Part shown: positions 61,940-64,000 of the stretch, piece by piece
How positions within the stretch are numbered: the first letter of the stretch is position 1
Layout of the letters: every line of letters begins with the position of its first letter
NCBI GenBank assembly: GCA_000787465.1
Contig: JSYX01000047.1
Span: 1 to 64,000 of the forward strand
Origin: Thermomucor indicae-seudaticae
Taxonomy: Eukaryota > Mucoromycota > Mucoromycetes > Mucorales > Lichtheimiaceae
Direction: 5' to 3'
Length of the DNA: 64,000 nucleotides
The notes under the pieces: generated by a model
Told to the model about the DNA's origin: nothing
The model's input: only the letters and a program-made list of their open reading frames with translations
Databases searched by the model: none
Program-made: the position numbers and the translations under genes

Positions 61940-63972
61940 TTACGGCTCTGAATGGGGCGTATGGTAGATAGGAAGCGAGCCGTACGTCGAAGTTGTAGAC
62001 ACCGGTGTCTATTCCAGCAATGTCAGCTGGGCACATTAACTTTTGGAGCGTGTGTATACTTACTGAAACGTCTCTGGTATACTGAGTGGAAGACTGGTTC
62101 TCTTGGAAGCACTGCTTCGCGTGTCGAGTAACCGTAAAAAGCGGAACCGAAGCCCCGTGTGCCACAATAGATGATAAAACAATAAAGTAAACAATAGGTT
62201 CGATAAGCTGACGCGCCATGGCATTCGGTCCATCAGGAGAAAAGTTTGCTAGGGCCACTGTGCTGTAAAATACAGAGCCGACGCCCATTGGGCCGAACCA
62301 TCCAGCAAAGACAGCTTCGTGCCAGTTGCTGATAGCAGGAATCAACTTGTACAGAGCGACAACGATTGGAAGTCTTCGGAAAATAAGTACTGCTACTGCA
62401 AGCAAAAGAAGACGAGGAACAGAAAGGCCAAGGTCTGGATTGACAAACGATGACCAAGGCTGTGGAAAGTCCATTGTAAGAGAAGACGCAGATGGTATGC
62501 ATGATTATATCACATATTACCATGATCGCGCCGATGTAGATGAAGATGTTTACGTTGAGCAACATTTCAAATACCTGAAAGATAGTTTTAGTTAGCCATG
62601 AGGGTTTCTGCTAGATTTATACCAAACAGGCGGAGAGAGAGATACCTACTTCCATGGTCCGGAAGCTTTCTGTTTCCATTCGGAACCATCCGTCCCAAGT
62701 AAAAGAGTTTCCGGCAATGAAACAAGCCAACAGATCATCGCTTCCGATAAGGGCCACAGCTCCCATGACGAAAAGCTGTCGAACAAGTAGGATTAATATC
62801 GTCATGTCTGAACGGAACGCAACCTAGTAAAGCCACTTACCGCCAAAGCAACGGAATAGACTAGAAAAGACTCATTGTCTATCATTTTTCTACCGGCACA
62901 TTAGTTGCGAACGTTCAAAGGCGATACAGGTTTCATACTTTACCTTTCCCTCGCTAGTCTCAAGAGTTTCCGCGCGACATAACCCACTGCAAAGCCGACT
63001 ACAATGGAGAATAGGATCTCATATAGCATCACCTTGATTGACCAGTCCCAAAGCGCATCGGTCTTTGACATTTGGATCAGATTGGTTGCCAGGAACAAGA
63101 ACGGATAGCCCAATCCGTCGTTGGCACCACTATAGGTTTTTTTGAAGTGTGTATAAGTCTCATCTAAAAGATAAGATCTTTCTTGCTGCGAACTTACCTT
63201 TCCGCGGATATAATATGGCGAACTTTCGCAGGCACATACTTTTCCGCAAAGTGCCCATGCACGATGGAGTTTGCCAAGACCTAATAATAAGTAAATGTAT
63301 TAATAGCTGGATTTGAACCATTCAAGGTTACCCAACTTACGGGATCAGTCGGTGTGAAGCACGATGATATCATCAGTGACTCGAGCTAAGATTTTCATTA
63401 TTGACAAAATCCAAATCAATGTGTACAACTACAAAACTTACAAAAGTCAAACCCGGAATGGCAAACCATACACAAAAAGCACTAAGCATCCACATCCAAC
63501 TCATGACCGGAATCAACAAAACGCAAAGCGATTGCCATTCCGTTCGCAAGTAACGCTTCGGCAAAGAAATCCCCACCGCCATGACCTATTGTTTTTGTCC
63601 AGGCCAGAGAAGAATGCTGAGTCAGCAGCTGTACACGTCAAGTGTAAAAAAGAAAATACCTGTATTGCAATAACGATACGCGAAAACTGGCGAGTAAAGT
63701 CTTGTTGGAATTGTTCGTCTTCAATGTGAATCAGACCAATCCCATATGGACCGACGAGAATCCCACATAGCACTGCTACAACTGTATGAAAAAAAAACGT
63801 TACATGAATCAACTGATCGATTGTTTCTTTCTGAAAACTGTGTAGGCCACCTGCCTGCCTCAGAGATATACAGTTTTTCTTTGAAGACAAGAGAGCATAA
63901 ACCATAAACCAATAGGAATCCACCCAAAAGGCCACCCAAGCACGAAATGGTGTCGTCAATACCAGCGGCCAT
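61940..63972 (-). CDS. Na+/H+ antiporter, Nha1/Sod2-like (CPA1)
   Basis: The start MAAGIDDTISCLGG at 63972 leads straight into helix 1. Conserved blocks follow: VLCGILVGPYGIGLI, LPKRYLRTEW, LTPTDPVLANSIVHG (TDPVLA), the ion-site motif ISAESGANDGLGYPF, FVMGAVALIGSDDLLACFIA, TWDGWFRMETESFRTMEV and GWFGPMGVGSVFYS. The last exon ends YGSLPIYHTPHSEP at 61940 after a GTAAGT intron. It should export Na+, Li+ or K+ in exchange for protons at the plasma membrane. The long cytosolic C-terminal tail of yeast Nha1 is absent, so it is nearer the short Sod2 form. The start could lie beyond the right edge, but this ATG fits the fold. Confidence 0.9.
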
Positions 63973-64000
63973 ATTGTTTGTCAAAGATGAAACGATTCGG

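Overview
The window is nuclear DNA of a filamentous fungus, most likely an early-diverging lineage such as Mucoromycota. Genes are split by many short introns (about 50 to 90 bases, GT-AG with pyrimidine-rich acceptors). The DNA is moderately AT-rich. The gene set is typical eukaryotic housekeeping, with animal-like families that are patchy in yeasts: an AIRAP-type zinc finger, an AF10-like PHD protein, an ASX-homology protein and a caprin-like RGG protein. The assignment to Mucoromycota is an inference from gene style and from a decayed repeat ORF of a kind I associate with Mucorales. No marker gene settles the species.

Layout. 0.1-1.2 kb: AN1 zinc-finger protein (+). 1.2-4.4 kb: gene-free DNA with two TA-flanked inverted-repeat elements. 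4.4-5.1 kb: ribosomal protein eS26 (-). 5.3-9.2 kb: Prp5/DDX46 splicing helicase (-). 9.3-10.2 kb: a locus I could not resolve. 11.3-15.1 kb: Ras guanine-nucleotide exchange factor (+). 15.2-18.7 kb: secreted subtilase (-). 18.7-22.0 kb: no recognisable gene. 22.0-26.0 kb: Sec7-PH Arf exchange factor (+). 26.2-30.0 kb: SNF2-family ATPase (-). 30.0-31.2 kb: duplicated intergenic sequence. 31.5-33.1 kb: AVT-type amino acid transporter (+). 33.3-34.7 kb: arrestin-fold adaptor with PY motif (+). 35.4-37.7 kb: AF10-like PHD protein (+). 37.9-39.4 kb: C2H2 transcription factor (-). 40.7-40.9 kb: U2 snRNA (-). 41.3 kb: a 69-base element made only of inverted repeats. 42.0-44.4 kb: NAD kinase (+). 44.8-45.7 kb: Kre9/Knh1-like wall protein (-). 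47.7-49.6 kb: polynucleotide kinase 3'-phosphatase (+). 49.8-51.4 kb: caprin-like protein (-). 53.2-54.4 kb: GT77-type glycosyltransferase (+). 54.5-54.8 kb: small unknown gene (-). 55.2-55.7 kb: decayed repeat ORF (-). 56.9-58.1 kb: ASX-homology protein (-). 60.2-61.6 kb: Msp1 AAA ATPase (+). 61.9-64.0 kb: Na+/H+ antiporter (-), apparently complete at the right edge.

The genes do not form one pathway or cluster; it is an ordinary mixed eukaryotic neighbourhood. Loose themes recur: splicing (U2 snRNA and the helicase family that remodels U2 snRNP), small-GTPase exchange factors, chromatin (AF10-like, ASX-homology, SNF2) and the cell surface (subtilase, Kre9-like, GT77, antiporter). I found no convincing dedicated new system. 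The most unusual items are the inverted-repeat element family, the U2 gene with an atypical Sm region, the SNF2 protein with an altered motif III, and the chromatin and RNA-binding families usually discussed in animals. Exon limits are hand-derived from splice signals and reading-frame continuity.
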